NCBI GenBank assembly: GCA_903837365.1 | Contig: CAILUF010000223.1 | Location: 1 to 16,954, forward strand | Source of the DNA: an uncultured Alphaproteobacteria bacterium | GTDB lineage: Bacteria > Pseudomonadota > Alphaproteobacteria > Rickettsiales > UBA1997 | Length of the DNA stretch: 16,954 nucleotides | Direction: 5' to 3' | Shown: positions 15,462 through 16,954 of the stretch, piece by piece | How the letters are laid out: each line of letters starts with the position of its first letter | Position numbering within the stretch: position 1 is the first letter of the stretch | Program-made: the position numbers and the translations under genes | The notes under the pieces: model-generated | Told to the model about the DNA's origin: nothing | Seen by the model: the letters and a program-made list of their open reading frames with translations, nothing else | Database searches by the model: none

Positions 15462-16049
15462 TTAAATAATTTTAAAAGAAATCGGAACAATTACACTGGC
15501 TTCCACCGCTCGATTATCAAGGGATGCAGGAATAAATCGCCAATTTTTAATTGTATCTTGTGCAGAAAAATCTAGCATTTGCGAGCCACTTGATTTAATA
15601 ATTTCAACTCTTAACGCCTTCCCTTGCGAACTTACCAAAACTTTTAATAAAACATCGCCTTCAATACCTCTTTGTCTTGCCATTTCTGGGTAGGTTGGTG
15701 AAGGGTTATTGAGATGTTTTGCATCAAATACAGGAATTATATCTGCAGAATTTTGTGCAATTGCATTATCGGCAGTTTTTCCAGAGGTTGATTTTGAAGT
15801 TGATTTTAGTTTTGTTAAATTATTTTTATTTTCTTGTAAATTATTTTTAGAATGAAAAAAATTTTCATTATTAAGCGCTAAGCTAGATTTAGCAACGAGC
15901 GAAACTTTTATAGTTTGTTTTTCAATGTTAAATGAATTAGCTCTAATTCCTTGTGCAACTAGGATTAAAACATGTAAGGCTATTGCAAAAAATAACGCCA
16001 AAAGATGATTTCGCTTAGATTCTAAATGGGTAGTATCGTAAAAAAACAT
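15462..16049 (-). CDS. tonB: TonB family energy transducer
   Basis: A 195-residue protein. One membrane anchor (about 16-33) includes H26 in A-L-H-V-L-I-L, the position of the essential TonB membrane histidine. A short periplasmic spacer (about 36-110) is serine-, lysine- and asparagine-rich. The C-terminal TonB domain begins P-S-P-T-Y-P-E-M-A-R-Q-R-G-I-E-G and includes G-S-Q-M-L-D and the W-R-F-x-P-A core. TonB carries proton-motive energy from ExbBD to outer-membrane receptors. The usual proline-rich (Pro-Glu/Pro-Lys) spacer is absent and the protein is shorter than E. coli TonB. No receptor gene is in the window. First gene of the operon. Confidence 0.9.
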   Translation of the reverse strand: MFFYDTTHLESKRNHLLALFFAIALHVLILVAQGIRANSFNIEKQTIKVSLVAKSSLALNNENFFHSKNNLQENKNNLTKLKSTSKSTSGKTADNAIAQNSADIIPVFDAKHLNNPSPTYPEMARQRGIEGDVLLKVLVSSQGKALRVEIIKSSGSQMLDFSAQDTIKNWRFIPASLDNRAVEASVIVPISFKII

Positions 16050-16086
16050 TTTTTTTCTAAAGATTCTTAAAGAAAAGATTTTGTAA

Positions 16087-16114
16087 ATTTTAATAATATT
16101 TTTTTGATAGTCAA
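16087..16114 (-). promoter_or_regulatory. Putative promoter for tonB-exbB-exbD
   Basis: Minus-strand TTGACT (16109-16114), a 16-base spacer and TAAAAT (16087-16092), about 38 bases upstream of the tonB ATG. No clear Fur or Irr box overlaps it. Confidence 0.45.
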
Positions 16115-16235
16115 TTTCAATTTTATATTTTAAAATTTGTGAAGTTTTGTTTTGTACATTTGCTTATTTATTTAAAATATTTTTTTTAAAAAAATCATTT
16201 CCTTTTTTTATAAATTGAAATTACAATTAAGAAAT

Positions 16236-16328
16236 GGACGGATGGCCGAGTGGTTGAAGGCGCACGCCTGGAAAGTGTGTATAGGGTCAAAAACTCTATC
16301 GAGGGTTCGAATCCCTCTTCGTCCGCCA
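16236..16328 (+). tRNA. tRNA-Ser (anticodon GGA), CCA encoded
   Basis: Acceptor GGACGGA pairs with TTCGTCC (one G-T pair); discriminator G and CCA follow. The D-arm region reads GGCCGAGTGGTTGAAGGC. The anticodon stem CACGC/GTGTG encloses loop CTGGAAA with anticodon GGA at 16270-16272, reading UCC and UCU. A long variable arm (ATAG...CTAT) and T-arm GAGGG-TTCGAAT-CCCTC complete a class II serine tRNA. A strong terminator lies 5 bases beyond. Confidence 0.97.
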
Positions 16329-16333
16329 AAAAA

Positions 16334-16370
16334 AATACTCCCAAAGATTTTCTTTGGGAGTATTTTTTTT
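16334..16370 (+). terminator. Rho-independent terminator of tRNA-Ser
   Basis: AATACTCCCAAAG (16334-16346) and CTTTGGGAGTATT (16352-16364) form a perfect 13-bp stem with loop ATTTT, followed by a T-run to 16370. Preceding A residues mean it could also act on the other strand. Confidence 0.9.
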
Positions 16371-16413
16371 GGTGAATGAAGAGTGGATCAAACGAACTCT
16401 CGATTGGGTTCGA

Positions 16414-16490
16414 CAATCTTTGTAATTTTTCTTAAGCGAAGTGTAACGAGCTTAGAAAAATCTTAAAGATTGCAACTCGCCTTAGGCGAG
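16414..16490. repeat. Long hairpin block unique to copy 1
   Basis: CAATCTTT (16414-16421) / AAAGATTG (16465-16472) and ATTTTTCTTAAGC (16425-16437) / GCTTAGAAAAAT (16450-16461, one bulge) form a 59-base imperfect hairpin. CTCGCC-TTA-GGCGAG follows at 16476-16490. Confidence 0.7.
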
Positions 16491-16514
16491 TAATCCCTCT
16501 TCGTCACTTCAGGC

Positions 16515-16551
16515 AATACTCCCAAAGATTTTCTTTGGGAGTATTTTTTTT
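16515..16551 (+). terminator. Second copy of the tRNA terminator
   Basis: The same 13-bp stem (16515-16527 / 16533-16545), loop and T-run as the first terminator, 181 bases on. It has no gene of its own in front. Confidence 0.8.
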
Positions 16552-16620
16552 GGTGAATGAAGAGTGGATCAAACGAACTCTCGATCGGGTTCGACAATCT
16601 TTGTAATTTTTATTGAAATT

Positions 16621-16697
16621 AAATTTGCTTCGCAAATTTAGCTTCAGATCGAATCGCCTCGGGCGAATGAATCGCAATATCCGCGATATTGTTTTTT
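16621..16697. repeat. Three short hairpins with 3-base loops
   Basis: AAATTTGC-TTC-GCAAATTT (16621-16639), TCGCC-TCG-GGCGA (16654-16666) and CAATATC-CGC-GATATTG (16675-16691). The last is followed by six T residues (16692-16697) and could act as a terminator. All share perfect stems with trinucleotide loops. Confidence 0.7.
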
Positions 16698-16722
16698 ATT
16701 TGGAGCAAGACACGCTTCGTCG

Positions 16723-16954
16723 CTTTTCTTCAATCAAAATTTTTTAAATTTTGATTTCGAAGACGACTCGCGACAGGCATTGCGTCGCATCCGCTCCTGA
16801 TGTCCGTTATTTGCTAAAATTAGCCGTTAAGGCTAATTTCTTTACGCAAATAACCTTTTCTTCAATCAAAATTTTTTAAATTTTGATTTCGAAGACGACT
16901 CGCGACTGGGATTTCTGCGCTTCGCTTGTAATCCCGTCCTTCACTAAAATTAGC
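16723..16954. repeat. 130-132-bp tandem repeat with nested hairpins, running off the edge
   Basis: A 52-base block is identical at 16723-16774 and 16855-16906; it contains AATCAAAATTT-TTT-AAATTTTGATT. CTAAAATTAGC recurs at 16814-16824 and 16944-16954, the last bases of the window, so copy 2 continues outside. Copy 1 ends in a nested hairpin: GTTATTTGC (16806-16814) / GCAAATAAC (16846-16854) enclosing AAATTAGCC-GTTAA-GGCTAATTT. Copy 2 instead has GGGATT (16908-16913) / AATCCC (16930-16935) enclosing GCG-CTT-CGC. Confidence 0.9.

Larger units (their letters stand above)
16310..16612. repeat. 181-182-bp partial tandem duplication of tRNA 3' end plus terminator
   Basis: AATCCCTCTTCGTC from the tRNA T-arm and acceptor (16310-16323) recurs at 16492-16505. 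The terminator hairpin recurs at 16515-16551. About 60 further bases (GGTGAATGAAGAGTGG... to the TTTGTAATTTTT run) recur with one difference, CGATT versus CGATC. Between tRNA end and terminator, copy 2 differs (ACTTCAGGC versus CGCCAAAAA). Copy 1 then carries an extra hairpin block not found after copy 2. Confidence 0.9.

Noticed and set aside
16195..16416. 73-codon minus-strand frame over the tRNA
   Set aside because: It lies antisense to tRNA-Ser and its terminator; such frames arise from tRNA sequence and are a common false call.
16310..16505. att sites of an integrated element
   Set aside because: The shared tRNA segment is only 14 bases, the interval is under 200 bases with no integrase, and the repeat includes the terminator. 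A tandem duplication explains it better unless the sequence to the right shows an element.

Overview
The window is a very A+T-rich bacterial chromosome segment. The best guess is a host-associated alphaproteobacterium of the Rickettsiales/Holosporales type. Supporting signs are the low G+C, a cysteine-free alphaproteobacterial-style L31, an orphan virB8-virB9 pair away from any other secretion genes (scattered rvh/virB genes are typical of Rickettsiales), weak Shine-Dalgarno signals, and a large gene-free tract full of inverted repeats. No 16S gene is present, so this placement is inference.

Layout. 1-2891: almost 2.9 kb with no intact gene. It holds two tandem, decayed copies of one unknown coding sequence (about 48-500, minus strand), a dense series of perfect or near-perfect hairpins, and two different short tandem arrays (30-bp units at 2113-2219 and 31-bp units at 2354-2431) that share a sequence core. 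2892-3884 (minus): rpmE followed by a BioH-like esterase. 4088-5723 (plus): an M23 peptidase overlapping a bactofilin, a cell-shape module. 5941-7457 (minus): virB8-virB9. 8019-13435 (plus): rodA-lon, then yidC, i.e. cell elongation, proteolysis and membrane-protein insertion. 13472-16049 (minus): tonB-exbB-exbD, then a PiuC/YbiX-like PKHD hydroxylase behind its own promoter, probably an iron-related block. 16236-16328: tRNA-Ser(GGA) with a strong terminator. 16329-16954: a mosaic of direct and inverted repeats, including a partial tandem copy of the tRNA 3' end plus terminator.

How the genes work together. Three modules serve the envelope: peptidoglycan shape (M23/bactofilin, and RodA, which polymerises glycan), the inner membrane (YidC) and TonB energisation of outer-membrane uptake. 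The PKHD enzyme next to the TonB system matches the known association of this family with siderophore receptors, but here the first iron-ligand histidine of the HxD motif is replaced by lysine, so its usual chemistry is doubtful. The VirB8/VirB9 pair supplies two type IV secretion channel components; the rest must lie elsewhere.

The observations most worth a second look are the altered PKHD active site, the tRNA-Ser 3'-end/terminator duplication with its hairpin mosaic, the two related tandem arrays, and the decayed paralogous pair at the left edge. No convincing new multi-gene system was found.
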